Part shown: one piece after another, positions 18,570-27,630 of the stretch
Layout of the letters: every line of letters starts with the position of its first letter
Position numbering within the stretch: position 1 is the first letter of the stretch
NCBI GenBank assembly: GCA_017848435.1
Contig: JAFEHU010000076.1
Coordinates: 119,627-183,626 of the forward strand
DNA from: Burkholderiaceae bacterium
GTDB lineage: Bacteria; Pseudomonadota; Gammaproteobacteria; Burkholderiales; Burkholderiaceae_C
Reading direction: 5' to 3'
DNA: 64,000 nucleotides
Program-made: the position numbers and the translations under genes
Notes under the pieces: generated by a model
Database searches by the model: none
Seen by the model: only the letters and a program-made list of their open reading frames with translations
Told to the model about the DNA's origin: nothing

Positions 18570-19781
18570 GTGAGCGACAGCAGCCTGCCGCCCGGTTTGC
18601 ACCTCGACACCCTTGCGGTGCGCGAAGCCGTGGCCAAGAGTCAGTACGGTGAAAACTCCGAGGCGCTTTACCTCACCAGCAGCTTCGTGCAGCCCGACGC
18701 CGCCACCGCTGCGCGCCGCTTTGCTGGCGAAGAAGACGGCTACATCTACTCGCGTTTCAGCAACCCCACGGTGGCCAGCTTCGAGCAGCGGCTGGCGGCG
18801 CTCGAAGGCACCGAGGCCGCCATCGGCACGGCCAGTGGCATGGCCGCCATCCTGCTGCTGTGCATGGGGCTGCTGAAGGCCGGTGACCACATCATCTGTT
18901 CGCAAAGCGTGTTCGGCTCCACCATCAAACTCATTGGCGGCGAGTTCGCCAAGTTCGGTGTGCAGAGCAGCTTTGTGTCGCAAACCGACGTGGCCGCCTG
19001 GCGTGCCGCCGTGCAGCCCAACACCAAGCTGCTGTTCGCCGAAACACCGACCAACCCGTTGACCGAAGTCTGCGACATTGCCGCGCTGGCCCACGTGGCG
19101 CACGACGCTGGCGCTCTGCTGGCGGTGGACAACTGCTTTTGCTCACCGTCGCTGCAGCAGCCGGTGAAGCTGGGTGCTGACCTGGTCATCCACTCCGGCA
19201 CCAAGTACCTCGATGGCCAGGGCCGTGTGGTGGCCGGAGCCATCTGCGGGCCCAAGCAACTCATCGAAGAGAAGTTTGTGCCGGTGATGCGCAGTGCCGG
19301 CATGAGCCTGTCGGCCTTCAACGCCTGGGTGGTGTTGAAAGGGCTGGAAACGCTCGCCATCCGCATGGAAGCGCAATCGCGCCGCGCGCTCGACATCGCC
19401 ACCTGGCTGGAAACCCACCCCAAGGTGGCGCGGGTGTATTACCCCGGTCTGGCCTCGCACCCACAGCATGCGCTGGCGATGGTCCAGCAGTCGGGGCAGG
19501 GCGGCGCGGTGCTGTCGTTCGACGTGGTGGGCGACGACCCACAAGTCAGTCGCCGCAACGCCTTCCATGTGATCGACAGCACCCGCGTGTGCTCCATCAC
19601 CGCCAATTTGGGCGACACCAAAACCACCATCACCCACCCGGCCAGCACCTCGCACGGCCGCCTCACCGAAGCCCAGCGCCAGGCCGCCGGCATCCAGCAA
19701 GGGCTGGTGCGTGTGGCGGTGGGGCTGGAAGCGGTGACCGATTTGAAAACCGACCTCGCACGGGGTCTTGATACGCTCTAA
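18570..19781 (+). CDS. metZ: O-succinylhomoserine sulfhydrylase MetZ
   Basis: MetZ is a PLP enzyme that replaces the succinyl group of O-succinylhomoserine with sulfide to give homocysteine (methionine synthesis). In the 403-residue protein YSRFSNPTVASFEQRLAALEG (N-terminal PLP-phosphate region), SGMAAIL, DNCFCSPSLQQPVKLGADLVIHSGTKYLDGQGRVVAG (PLP Lys near 212) and the ITHPASTSH motif mark the Cys/Met-metabolism family. The start is GTG 18570, chosen because an AGGAGG Shine-Dalgarno lies 7 bases upstream and the upstream frame shadows purF. It directly abuts gltX (TAAATG). Confidence 0.93.
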   Translation: MSDSSLPPGLHLDTLAVREAVAKSQYGENSEALYLTSSFVQPDAATAARRFAGEEDGYIYSRFSNPTVASFEQRLAALEGTEAAIGTASGMAAILLLCMGLLKAGDHIICSQSVFGSTIKLIGGEFAKFGVQSSFVSQTDVAAWRAAVQPNTKLLFAETPTNPLTEVCDIAALAHVAHDAGALLAVDNCFCSPSLQQPVKLGADLVIHSGTKYLDGQGRVVAGAICGPKQLIEEKFVPVMRSAGMSLSAFNAWVVLKGLETLAIRMEAQSRRALDIATWLETHPKVARVYYPGLASHPQHALAMVQQSGQGGAVLSFDVVGDDPQVSRRNAFHVIDSTRVCSITANLGDTKTTITHPASTSHGRLTEAQRQAAGIQQGLVRVAVGLEAVTDLKTDLARGLDTL

Positions 19782-21170
19782 ATGACTGCTCGCGTCCGCA
19801 CCCGCTTCGCCCCCTCGCCCACCGGCTTCATCCACCTCGGCAACATCCGTTCGGCGCTCTACCCGTGGGCCTTTGCCCGCTCAATGGGTGGCGACTTCAT
19901 CCTCCGCATCGAAGACACCGACCTGGAGCGTTCGAGCCAGGCCGCGGTGGACGTGATCATCGAAGGCATGCGCTGGCTTGGCCTCGATCACGACGAAGGT
20001 CCGTTCTACCAGATGCAGCGCATGGACCGTTACAAGGCGGTGCTGGCCGACCTGCAGGCCGCTGGCCATGTTTACCCCTGCTACACCAGCATGGCCGAAC
20101 TCGATGCGCTGCGCGAACGGCAGATGGCTGCCAAGGAAAAACCGCGCTACGACGGCACCTGGCGTCCTGAGCCCGGCAAGACCTTGCCGCCCGTGCCCGC
20201 AGGCGTGTTGCCGGTGCTGCGCTTCAAGAACCCGCAGGGTGGTGTGGTGGCTTGGGACGACAAGGTCAAGGGCCGCATCGAGATCAGCAACGACGAACTG
20301 GACGACCTGGTGATTGCCCGGCCCGATGGCACACCGACCTACAACTTCTGTGTGGTCGTGGACGACATCGACATGGCCATCACCCACGTGATCCGGGGTG
20401 ACGACCATGTGAACAACACGCCGCGCCAGATCAACATCTTCAAGGCGCTTGGCGTTGAGCCGCCCGTGTACGCCCACCTGCCCACCGTGCTGAATGAGCA
20501 AGGCGAGAAGATGAGCAAGCGCAACGGCGCCAAGGCCGTCACACAGTACGCGGTGGAAGGGTATTTGCCCGACGCCATGGTGAACTACCTGGCCCGCCTG
20601 GGCTGGAGCCATGGCGACGACGAAATCTTCAGCCGCACCCAGTTCCTCGAGTGGTTCAACCTTGACCACCTGGGCAAGAGCGCGGCGCAGTTCGACGAAG
20701 CCAAGCTGCGCTGGGTCAACGCCCAGCACCTGAAAGCCATGGCCGACGATGCGCTGGCACCGCTGGTGGCCGCACACCTGCAGGCGCGGGGCATCACCAC
20801 CGACGACCGCTTGCCGCAGATCTGTGCCTTGTTCAAGGACCGCTGTGACACCACGGTGGCGCTGGCAGATTGGTCGGCCGCGTTCTACACCGACGTCACG
20901 CCCAAGGCTGACGAACTGGCCCAGCACGTGACCGATGCCGTGCGTCCTGCCATTGCACTGTTGGCAGAGCGCTTGGGCACGGTCGCATGGGACAAGGCGG
21001 CGATTGCGGCGGCCCTGAAAACCGTGTTGGTTGAAACCGGTTTGAAGATGCCGCAACTCGCCATGCCGGTGCGTGTGTTGGTGATGGGCACAGCCCAAAC
21101 CCCATCGCTCGATGCCGTGCTGGCGTTGTGTTCGCAAGAAACTGCATTGCAAAGACTCATGAAAGTGTGA
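19782..21170 (+). CDS. gltX: Glutamyl-tRNA synthetase GltX
   Basis: This class I synthetase charges tRNA(Glu). The 462-residue protein has the HIGH-equivalent motif [15 protein letters not shown] at about 8-22, the [15 protein letters not shown] segment at about 202-217 and the KMSKR-type signature [11 protein letters not shown] at about 241-251, followed by the anticodon-binding C-terminal domain. The ATG directly follows the metZ stop. A tRNA(Glu) gene lies 227 bases downstream. Confidence 0.96.
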   Translation: MTARVRTRFAPSPTGFIHLGNIRSALYPWAFARSMGGDFILRIEDTDLERSSQAAVDVIIEGMRWLGLDHDEGPFYQMQRMDRYKAVLADLQAAGHVYPCYTSMAELDALRERQMAAKEKPRYDGTWRPEPGKTLPPVPAGVLPVLRFKNPQGGVVAWDDKVKGRIEISNDELDDLVIARPDGTPTYNFCVVVDDIDMAITHVIRGDDHVNNTPRQINIFKALGVEPPVYAHLPTVLNEQGEKMSKRNGAKAVTQYAVEGYLPDAMVNYLARLGWSHGDDEIFSRTQFLEWFNLDHLGKSAAQFDEAKLRWVNAQHLKAMADDALAPLVAAHLQARGITTDDRLPQICALFKDRCDTTVALADWSAAFYTDVTPKADELAQHVTDAVRPAIALLAERLGTVAWDKAAIAAALKTVLVETGLKMPQLAMPVRVLVMGTAQTPSLDAVLALCSQETALQRLMKV

Positions 21171-21194
21171 AGACCGCAAATTTCAGGCTATAAT
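21166..21194 (+). promoter_or_regulatory. Likely promoter of the tRNA cluster
   Basis: A perfect TATAAT at 21189-21194 lies 53 bases before the tRNA-Ala gene. The -35 region 17 bases upstream (TGTGAA, 21166-21171) is weak. The position and perfect -10 fit a sigma70 promoter for the three-tRNA unit. Confidence 0.55.
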
Positions 21195-21246
21195 TTGAGG
21201 CTCGAAAGCACAAAGCGCAGTAATAGCGTTAAAGCCAAAAAGGCAC

Positions 21247-21322
<76 letters not shown>

Positions 21323-21396
21323 AGTTTTCGGAGGGCCTGCTAAAAACAGGCATAAGCCTGTGGCAACACGGGCGTAGTTGGAAGTCCAAAGGTTTT

Positions 21397-21472
21397 GACC
21401 CTATCGTCTAGAGGCCTAGGACATCACCCTTTCACGGTGAGTACCGGGGTTCGAATCCCCGTAGGGTCGCCA
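21397..21472 (+). tRNA. tRNA-Glu (TTC)
   Basis: The acceptor stem GACCCTA pairs with TAGGGTC. The anticodon stem TCACC/GGTGA has loop CTTTCAC (anticodon TTC). The T-loop GTTCGAATC is intact and CCA is encoded. It is separated from tRNA-Ala by 74 bases that hold a small hairpin (ACAGGC-ATAA-GCCTGT), perhaps an RNA-processing element. Confidence 0.97.
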
Positions 21473-21544
21473 GAATTTCACCCCCAGGTGAAACAAGGCA
21501 CAAGTTGATGGCGCTTGGCTCGCAAGAGCGAATGTCACCTACCG

Positions 21545-21621
21545 GGAGCGGTAGTTCAGTTGGTTAGAATACCGGCCTGTCACGCCGGGGGTCGCGGGTT
21601 CGAGTCCCGTCCGCTCCGCCA
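21545..21621 (+). tRNA. tRNA-Asp (GTC), island insertion site
   Basis: The acceptor stem GGAGCGG pairs with CCGCTCC. The anticodon stem CCGGC/GCCGG has loop CTGTCAC (anticodon GTC), the T-loop is GTTCGAGTC and CCA is encoded. The 14 bases GTCCGCTCCGCCAG at its 3' end (21609-21622) recur with one mismatch at 43604-43617. This suggests the gene is the attB site of an integrative element that begins right after it. Confidence 0.97.
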
Positions 21622-21622
21622 G
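21609..21622 (+). other. Candidate attL at the tRNA-Asp 3' end
   Basis: GTCCGCTCCGCCAG, the last bases of tRNA-Asp plus one, matches 43604-43617 at 13 of 14 positions in the same orientation. Tyrosine recombinases of the P4 type commonly use tRNA 3' ends, and such an integrase gene (now frameshifted) lies between the two copies. No recombination has been shown. Confidence 0.5.
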
Positions 21623-21739
21623 TCTCATGTGGTTCCATGTAGTCTCATGGAGTCCCAATTTGACCCAAAAAGGGCCGCTGCAAATCTGCAGTGGCCCTTT
21701 TTCTTTTCGGCCCATCAAGTCTCATGCTGTCCCATCGAA
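21621..21739 (+). repeat. Three direct repeats AGTCTCATGnnGTYCCA beside tRNA-Asp
   Basis: AGTCTCATG occurs at 21621-21629, 21641-21649 and 21718-21726. Each copy is followed by two variable bases and then GTTCCAT, GTCCCAA or GTCCCAT. Repeats of this size beside an attachment site are typical of integrase arm-binding or excisionase sites. A terminator hairpin is embedded between copies two and three. Confidence 0.5.
21667..21702 (+). terminator. Terminator after the tRNA cluster
   Basis: A 16-bp stem (15 Watson-Crick pairs plus one G-U; AAAAAGGGCC... with ...GGCCCTTTTT) encloses a 4-base loop AATC. The plus-strand side ends in five Ts then CTTTT. It is well placed to end tRNA transcription 46 bases after tRNA-Asp. 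Confidence 0.8.
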
Positions 21740-22092
21740 TCCCGGGGGTTGGGACATCAGTTCTACTCCCAAGTCCTCCGCCAACACGTCGGCTAAGGTA
21801 TTGATCTAGAAGGAATTTCTAGGTGATCCTCCGACGCGACCCCCGGCTGTGGGTGGATTTTTGGAGGGACATGTTCGTTTTCACCCCCGGCGCGATTGCT
21901 GGATTGCGAAGTCCGAAGTAATGCGCCGAAGGGAAGCCGGCGCTTCACTGCGGGGTTTTGGCAGATAACTGCCGTGTTTGTCAGCGTGGTACTTGCGCCC
22001 GCCCCGAGCCATTATCAAAATGATGACGGCGACGATTCCGAGAGAGGTGGTGTTAAGGAGCCCTTTCCGGTGCTCGGGTATACCATCGTCCG
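21703..22092. other. Gene-free left edge of the island
   Basis: Between the tRNA terminator and the DUF2779 gene I find no convincing coding region. It holds the third AGTCTCATG repeat and moderately AT-rich sequence just before the DUF2779 start. No integrase lies here, although many tRNA-linked islands place theirs at this spot. Confidence 0.6.
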
Positions 22093-24093
22093 ATGAACCA
22101 AGCCGTCAGGTACCTCACCAAGTCTCGCTTTAAGCTGGCCGCCGAGTGTCCCAGGAAGCTCTACTACACGGGCAAGAAGGACTACCTCGACCGATCACTC
22201 GATGACAGCTTTCTGGCCGCTTTGGCCGAGGGTGGCTATCAGGTTGGCGAATTGGCCTGCCTAGGTCATCCCGGTGGCATCCGCGTTGACGACCTCGACC
22301 ACCAGGTCGCGCTAGCAAAGACTGCTGAGCTCCTGCAGCAGGACGAAGTCACCATCTTTGAGGCCGCGATCGCAGTGGGAACTCTGTTCGTACGCGTCGA
22401 TGTATTGCGCAAGACCGGAACGCGTATCGAGATCATTGAAGTCAAAGCGAAGTCCTACAGCGCTAAGAAGGATGGTGACTTTCGAGGGGCCAAGGGTCAG
22501 TTGAAGTCAGACTTCCTGCCATACCTACAGGACGTTGCTTTTCAGCGCTACGTGGCTGAGGCGGCGTTCCCCGGCCATCAGGTTCATGCGTTCCTGATGC
22601 TTGTCGACAAGGAGCAATCCACGACAGTGGACGGCCTCAATCAGCGCTTCAAGGTGGTCGTGGAAGGAAGGCGACTCAGGATCCAAGTGACACCAGGTAC
22701 GACGCCGGAATCCTTAGGTCAGCTCCTGCTTGCCAAGGTGCCAGTGGACGGTCAGGTCGACATGATTCTGTCAAGTGCTCTTGCGGTCGGGCCGGCGGAT
22801 CTGCGCTCTTTCCCTGCGGCTGTAGGTGCTTTCGCACTTGCCTACTCTCAGGACGAGCCGCTCCTCCCCACTCCGTCGTCGGCTTGTGGCGGCTGCCAGT
22901 TCAAAGCGCCTAGCTGGCCATTAGCCGGGCAACCAAAAAGCGGCTTCCACGAATGCTGGTCACAGGCATTCCATTGGGGAGAGCCTGATTTCAGCGGGTC
23001 GACGGTTCTCGATCTCTGGAACTTTCACGGAAAGACCCAGCTCATCGACCAGGGAGTACTGAAGGCAAAGCAGGTTACGCTGGAGGATCTGAAATTCGAC
23101 GGCGAAGAACCAGGCGTTGACGGTATGACGCGCAAGCACCGTCAGTGGTACGTCTGCCAGCCAGCGTGGCCTGGCGGTGGCGAGTACTACTTCGACGGCG
23201 CAGGCTATCTGAATGCGAGGGCGGCGTGGAAGTTTCCTTTGCACTGCATCGACTTTGAAACAAGCACCGTGGCTATCCCCTTCGCAAGCGGTCGGCATCC
23301 GTACGAGATCACCGCCTTCCAGTTTTCGCACCATGTCGTCCACGAAGATGGCCGGGTTGAACACCGGAGCCAGTGGCTCTGCGCCAAACCAGGTGTCGAT
23401 CCGAACATTGATTTCGTCCGTGCGCTGCGTGACGCCCTCAGCAAAGACGACGGGACGATTTTTCGATGGTCCGCGCACGAGAACACCGTGTTGAACAAAC
23501 TGCGTGAAGAGCTGCTTGTGTTGACTACGCCTCCCGCAGACAAGGACGCGCTGGTGAGCTTCATTGAGTGCATCACGTCAAGGTCGGTGTCGCCCAAAGA
23601 GAAGGTTCATGGGCCAAGGACCATGGTCGACCTCTGCGACATCGCAGAGAAGTTCTACTTCCACCCGTCCACCAAGGGCAGCAACTCACTGAAGAAAGTG
23701 CTTCCAGCACTGATGAAGAGTTCGACCGCGCTGCGCGAAACTTACGATAAGGCGAATTACGGCGGCGAGGGTGTCAGCTTGAACTTTATGGAGCCCATCG
23801 CTTGGTGGCAAGAGGGCGATGGCGGGGTGATGGATCCATACGCGCTTTTGCCGCCTGTATTCGATGACGTTTCGCGCGATGAGACCGATGCAGCTGATGA
23901 AGGGCTGTCCGAGGAACTAAAGGAGGGCGGCGCAGCAATGGCTGCCTACGCTCGGCTCCAGTTCGAGGATCTGTCTGATGCTCGCCGCGCAAGCATAGAG
24001 AGCGCCCTCCTTCGATACTGCGAGCTGGACACGCTGGCGATGGTGATGGCGATCCAGGCGTGGGACCACATGGCGGCAGCGGCCAGGGCCTGA
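22093..24093 (+). CDS. DUF2779 protein: Cas4/RecB-like nuclease fused to DEDD exonuclease-like domain
   Basis: The 666-residue protein begins YLTKSRFKLAAECPRKLYYTGKKDY, with Cys near 19 in the CPRKLYY form seen in Cas4-type nucleases. A RecB-like core follows at about 90-165: GTLFVRVDVLRK... IEIIEVKAKS, the RxD...ExK pattern. A cysteine cluster (SACGGCQFK and later HECW, about 258-285) could complete a Fe-S site. The DUF2779 part has LHCIDFETSTVAIPF at about 384-398 (first acidic pair of DEDD exonucleases), the middle motif MVDLCDIAEKFYFHP, and late RYCELDTLAMVM. DUF2779 proteins occur in mobile and defence regions. It stands alone at the left island edge, converging with the CBASS operon. 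Confidence 0.8.
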   Translation: MNQAVRYLTKSRFKLAAECPRKLYYTGKKDYLDRSLDDSFLAALAEGGYQVGELACLGHPGGIRVDDLDHQVALAKTAELLQQDEVTIFEAAIAVGTLFVRVDVLRKTGTRIEIIEVKAKSYSAKKDGDFRGAKGQLKSDFLPYLQDVAFQRYVAEAAFPGHQVHAFLMLVDKEQSTTVDGLNQRFKVVVEGRRLRIQVTPGTTPESLGQLLLAKVPVDGQVDMILSSALAVGPADLRSFPAAVGAFALAYSQDEPLLPTPSSACGGCQFKAPSWPLAGQPKSGFHECWSQAFHWGEPDFSGSTVLDLWNFHGKTQLIDQGVLKAKQVTLEDLKFDGEEPGVDGMTRKHRQWYVCQPAWPGGGEYYFDGAGYLNARAAWKFPLHCIDFETSTVAIPFASGRHPYEITAFQFSHHVVHEDGRVEHRSQWLCAKPGVDPNIDFVRALRDALSKDDGTIFRWSAHENTVLNKLREELLVLTTPPADKDALVSFIECITSRSVSPKEKVHGPRTMVDLCDIAEKFYFHPSTKGSNSLKKVLPALMKSSTALRETYDKANYGGEGVSLNFMEPIAWWQEGDGGVMDPYALLPPVFDDVSRDETDAADEGLSEELKEGGAAMAAYARLQFEDLSDARRASIESALLRYCELDTLAMVMAIQAWDHMAAAARA

Positions 24094-24194
24094 CCTGGGC
24101 AGCACAAGCATCTGTTACTTCGCTTTCTTAAGTCTCAGCTCTGGCTTGATGGAATGACTTCCACGAAGCGTAGCTCGACGTCAGGTGAGGCGCC

Positions 24195-25121
24195 TCACGT
24201 CCACCCAAGCGCGGCAAACACGTGCTTTGCCGCGCTGTCCTCGGTTCGAGCGTGCAGCCCGCCCTCCAGTAGCTCACGGCTCCGGATAGCCCTGTCCATG
24301 AAGTTCGTGGCCTGATCCCCACCGACGCCGCTCGCCACATTGCCACCCGTCCGGGCTAGATCGGGAACAGACATACCAAAGAGGGAGCTGATAGTAGTGC
24401 CAAACCTCTCCTTGCTAATCAGCAGGAAGTCGCTGCGGAACTGCACGACGAAGTCGAAGAAGCCCAAGACGCAATCCTGCAGGGTCTTCTGTGGTGCTGC
24501 AGTGAGCGCTGTGATTGCGATGGTCTCGATGATGAAAGAGCGCAATTGAACCGTTGACGGCAGCGACTTGTTCCATGCCTTCAACAGCTTTATTGCTGGT
24601 ACCGCCCAGCCATCACACAGCTGATTGGCTTTTGTCAGCGCTGCGTGATGCAACTTGGGCGAGGACTTAATCCAGGCATCATCCTTCCGGTCGCCGATCC
24701 AGATGTGGTCGCTCCCCGGTATCTCGATGGCCGGAACGCAGTCGATATCGATGTGCGAAAGCTCCAACCTGATGGAGCGGCGCTGCGTAAAGGCCGAGGA
24801 TTTGTCGTAGCGGTAGCGAACCGCGTCCGCGAACGAGCGCAGGACAACGCTGGGTTTGGGTCGCATTGCCAGTAGCCCCGCTGCCCACTTAGACTCATCG
24901 ATCAAGAAGATGATGTCCACGTCGCCCAGCGGGCTCACTGCAGTGTCTCTGGCATAGCTACCGCTCAAGTAGCTACCGAGAATCCGGCTGCCGATGCCGC
25001 CCGTATCCATGAGCCCGCGCAAGTAGTGGTGACTGGCGCTTGCCGCCTTCTTCTGAGTCGCCGTCGGCTCAACATTGCGAGCCATGCCTCTCAGCAGTCC
25101 CTCGATATTTCTCACGATCAA
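24195..25121 (-). CDS. Second CD-NTase-like nucleotidyltransferase (SMODS) at the end of the CBASS operon
   Basis: The 308-residue protein has an intact pol-beta-type active site. GSYARDTAVSPLGDVDIIFLID at about 54-75 supplies the GS turn and the first two acids (D67, D69); the third acid is in the IDIDCVPAI strand at about 124-131. A C-terminal helical half with KANQLCDGWAVPAIKLLKAWN resembles the OAS-like/SMODS core. It lies 40 bases downstream of cap4 on the same strand and so ends the operon. Since an upstream gene already encodes a CD-NTase, this could be a second signal synthase, an NTase-type effector or an ancillary enzyme. No catalytic residue is missing. Confidence 0.75.
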   Translation of the reverse strand: MIVRNIEGLLRGMARNVEPTATQKKAASASHHYLRGLMDTGGIGSRILGSYLSGSYARDTAVSPLGDVDIIFLIDESKWAAGLLAMRPKPSVVLRSFADAVRYRYDKSSAFTQRRSIRLELSHIDIDCVPAIEIPGSDHIWIGDRKDDAWIKSSPKLHHAALTKANQLCDGWAVPAIKLLKAWNKSLPSTVQLRSFIIETIAITALTAAPQKTLQDCVLGFFDFVVQFRSDFLLISKERFGTTISSLFGMSVPDLARTGGNVASGVGGDQATNFMDRAIRSRELLEGGLHARTEDSAAKHVFAALGWT

Positions 25122-25161
25122 CCCCGGAAAAGTCGCGTCACTAGATCGGACGACTGCTGCA

Positions 25162-26697
25162 CTAGCTGCCGGCTGTCATGGTGAGCGATGGGACGTAGCC
25201 GCCACCACGCTCGCCGTCGAAGTCGAACTCGTACAACGCGACCGGCTTCAAAACCTTGATATGCCGCCCGAGGAAGAACGCAAAGCTATATGGCGCCGCA
25301 ATGAACAGATGCAATAAAGGGCGAGCTGCTATGCCCGCTCCCGACCTCACATCCTTCAAGTGGTTGGCCAGCCGGTCCGCCAGTTGATCAGCGTGGGCGC
25401 CATTCAGCACGGCAGCCTGGGATGCGCCACCCGCGAGGCTTGCTACCACCAAGCGGCCAACGCTCGGCTGGCCCTGAAGGTAGGCACGAACCTGTTGTTC
25501 TGTGGTCCGGGTGATGGATACCGCTACGGCCACCTCGGTTCCGCCGGTTTCCAAGTCAAACTCACTGAGCGTCCAGCCCGGCCAGTTGGGATCTACAGGC
25601 ACGTCATCGGCAGCCCAGATGGCCGAACCGCCACGAGTGCGCTGCTCGAGCTCCACAATCTTTCCGGACTTGGTGTCCAACACGGTGCCTGCGGCAAACG
25701 CCAGTGTCAAGTGAGTGTCCATCGCGAGGCGAAGATGCTGCTCCTGCTGCCCAGCTGAACGAATGAATGCGTTCAGCTTGGGCAGAAGATCCTTTTCCCA
25801 CGTGAACTCGGGCCTCAGGTAGCGATCGGAGAACTCAGGCAAAAGATTAAGGACCTCATCGCAGCGCGCCTCCAGGCGGTCGAAGCCGTGCTCGAAGGAC
25901 TTGACGCCGAAGACCTTCGCTGGTGGCGGCGCCTGGTCTGCGAAGAGCTTATCGTCCCCACAGGCCTCGCGGAACGACTTGGCGTCGAACTCGTTTCGGC
26001 CTTGACCCAACCAGTCGTATGGCAGCTGGTCGTAGATCGTCGAGCTGGTTCCTGGCTCGCTCGGCTTGAGGCCATAGAAGTGCAGCGCCTCATCCATACG
26101 CTGGCGGAAATCATCCAACGACTCCGAGACTGAGGTCAGCGCGAGCCGTTCGCAGAACGCGCGTAGCTCTGCCTCATCCACCCTAAGATGCTGCTTCCAG
26201 GCTTCTCGCGCCACCCAGTACTTGCTCTGTTTCGTCGAGCCCTGAAAGAACTCATCGAGCTTCAATGTGTGGTGCTGCTGTTCAACCAGCTTGTGCAGGA
26301 CATCGTCCACATGAACGCGGTGGTTGGTCATGAGCCGAATGCGCGAAGCAAAGCCGCCAGCTTGGTCCGACAAGTAGGCGTCCCGAGCACGCTGCAGCAG
26401 CGACGTCGTCGTGGCACCGGAGTACTTAGGGTCTGTCAGGTCCACATGCGTGAACGTGCCGTTGCCTACATGCCACTTGCACTGGAATCGCTCCACCTGC
26501 AGACGCCGGCCAAACTGATCCAGCGGCCCCCGACTCGGGTCGTACTCCACCCAGACGTCATCGAAGCCGCGAGGACCCGACTCGAACCCGACCCGATGGA
26601 CGGCCGTGGTGGAACTCAACAGCTTGGCCGCGTAGGTCCAAAAGATGCGTGCCTGGAAGGCGTTGCCGTATCGAGGTGTGTTGACTGCCTGCGTCAT
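25162..26697 (-). CDS. cap4: CBASS effector Cap4: DUF4297 nuclease fused to SAVED receptor domain
   Basis: The 511-residue protein has an N-terminal DUF4297/restriction-endonuclease-like domain. RGFDDVWVEY (about 43-52) and FQCKWH (about 71-76, Q72-x-K74) form the D...QxK catalytic pattern. The C-terminal half (about 340-511) is SAVED-like: it has LLHLFIAAPYSFAFFLGRHIK, then KPVALYEFDFD and a YVPSL end. In described Cap4 proteins SAVED binds cyclic oligonucleotides and thereby switches on indiscriminate DNA cleavage, causing abortive infection. It follows the CD-NTase gene by 30 bases and precedes the second NTase gene. Confidence 0.85.
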   Translation of the reverse strand: MTQAVNTPRYGNAFQARIFWTYAAKLLSSTTAVHRVGFESGPRGFDDVWVEYDPSRGPLDQFGRRLQVERFQCKWHVGNGTFTHVDLTDPKYSGATTTSLLQRARDAYLSDQAGGFASRIRLMTNHRVHVDDVLHKLVEQQHHTLKLDEFFQGSTKQSKYWVAREAWKQHLRVDEAELRAFCERLALTSVSESLDDFRQRMDEALHFYGLKPSEPGTSSTIYDQLPYDWLGQGRNEFDAKSFREACGDDKLFADQAPPPAKVFGVKSFEHGFDRLEARCDEVLNLLPEFSDRYLRPEFTWEKDLLPKLNAFIRSAGQQEQHLRLAMDTHLTLAFAAGTVLDTKSGKIVELEQRTRGGSAIWAADDVPVDPNWPGWTLSEFDLETGGTEVAVAVSITRTTEQQVRAYLQGQPSVGRLVVASLAGGASQAAVLNGAHADQLADRLANHLKDVRSGAGIAARPLLHLFIAAPYSFAFFLGRHIKVLKPVALYEFDFDGERGGGYVPSLTMTAGS

Positions 26698-26727
26698 CTA
26701 TTCTGGCGCCTTTCAGGTGGGTGAAGT

Positions 26728-27630
26728 TCAGCTTAGCGGAAACATCGGGCCGAACAGGTCTCGCCACGCACGCAGTGCCTCACCGTTCTTGCCTTGTCGG
26801 ACGAGGTGAATCGCATGGTCGGCCTCCCTCGCGGCGGCCGTCAGCAGCTTCTTGGCTCGCTCAACTCGCGCAGCGTCCATAGAGCCGCTGATGGGTGGGC
26901 CAAGCTTCGCCGGGTCTTCCCACGTGTCGCCGATGCGGTCTGCAAGGGTGGCAAAGAAGGACTGGATTTCCCGGTCGAACTGACCGCCCCAGCCGCCGTG
27001 CAGGCACTCGAGCGCCATCACCTCGATGAGGAAAGACGGCTTCACAGGCTTCTCGCCGTGCTTGGGGTTGTTGTTCCAGTACTTCGCCATCCGCACGAGC
27101 CCCTTCCACTCGCTGGAGTAGGCCTGGTGGGCGTCTACGGCCTTCTGCGCGTGAATCTTGGGGTTGGTCTTGATCCACTTGCCGGTGTCGCCATCGGGGA
27201 TCTCGTAGTTGTCGCCGCAGGTGAATGCCGGCACGACATCGATGCTCAACACCTTGTAGTCAGTTTTGTCCTCGTCCTTGATCTCAACGCCGAAGTCGAC
27301 GTTGATGGATCGGCTCTGCCTGCGGACAGCCTTCTCGCCGTACTTCTCGATCAGCGTCGCCTTGTAGTCATCGAGCACGACGCCAGCGGTCTTGTCGCGG
27401 TAGTGCCGCTCGGACTGCTTCATCGGAAAGAAGATGTCGATGTCCTTGAGCGGCTTGGTCTTCGTGTGCCTCTTGTACGAGCCGGTGAGGAAATCGCCTT
27501 CAATGGCGAACTTGGTGTGCAGGTAATCCCGCACCTCCGTATGCTTCGCCGACGCGTTGTCCTGTTCCTTCTGGTTCAACTCGAGGCGGTTTTTGAACTT
27601 TCGGAATGCTTCATTCACGGTGAGGGTCAT
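26728..27630 (-). CDS. CBASS CD-NTase (cyclic oligonucleotide synthase, CdnC/D-like)
   Basis: The 300-residue protein shows the CD-NTase active site. [24 protein letters not shown] at about 47-70 has GS at 50-51 and acids D63 and D65; the third acid D131 is in [10 protein letters not shown]. The C-terminal helical half contains [11 protein letters not shown] and the family-typical [13 protein letters not shown]. It would make a cyclic di- or trinucleotide from NTPs after infection. Its start overlaps the HORMA gene stop by four bases (ATGA), so synthesis of sensor and synthase is coupled. The clade (C versus D) and the product cannot be decided from sequence alone. Confidence 0.88.
   Translation of the reverse strand: MTLTVNEAFRKFKNRLELNQKEQDNASAKHTEVRDYLHTKFAIEGDFLTGSYKRHTKTKPLKDIDIFFPMKQSERHYRDKTAGVVLDDYKATLIEKYGEKAVRRQSRSINVDFGVEIKDEDKTDYKVLSIDVVPAFTCGDNYEIPDGDTGKWIKTNPKIHAQKAVDAHQAYSSEWKGLVRMAKYWNNNPKHGEKPVKPSFLIEVMALECLHGGWGGQFDREIQSFFATLADRIGDTWEDPAKLGPPISGSMDAARVERAKKLLTAAAREADHAIHLVRQGKNGEALRAWRDLFGPMFPLS

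Noticed and set aside
17006..18637. 543-codon minus-strand frame across purF
   Set aside because: Antisense shadow; the purF frame has all catalytic motifs and the opposite protein is His/Arg-rich without recognisable domains.
19881..21179. 432-codon minus-strand frame across gltX
   Set aside because: Antisense shadow of gltX with unnatural composition.
22093..24093. Possibility that the Cas4-like N-terminus marks a CRISPR adaptation locus
   Set aside because: No cas1/cas2 or repeat array nearby; the DUF2779 architecture explains the motif.
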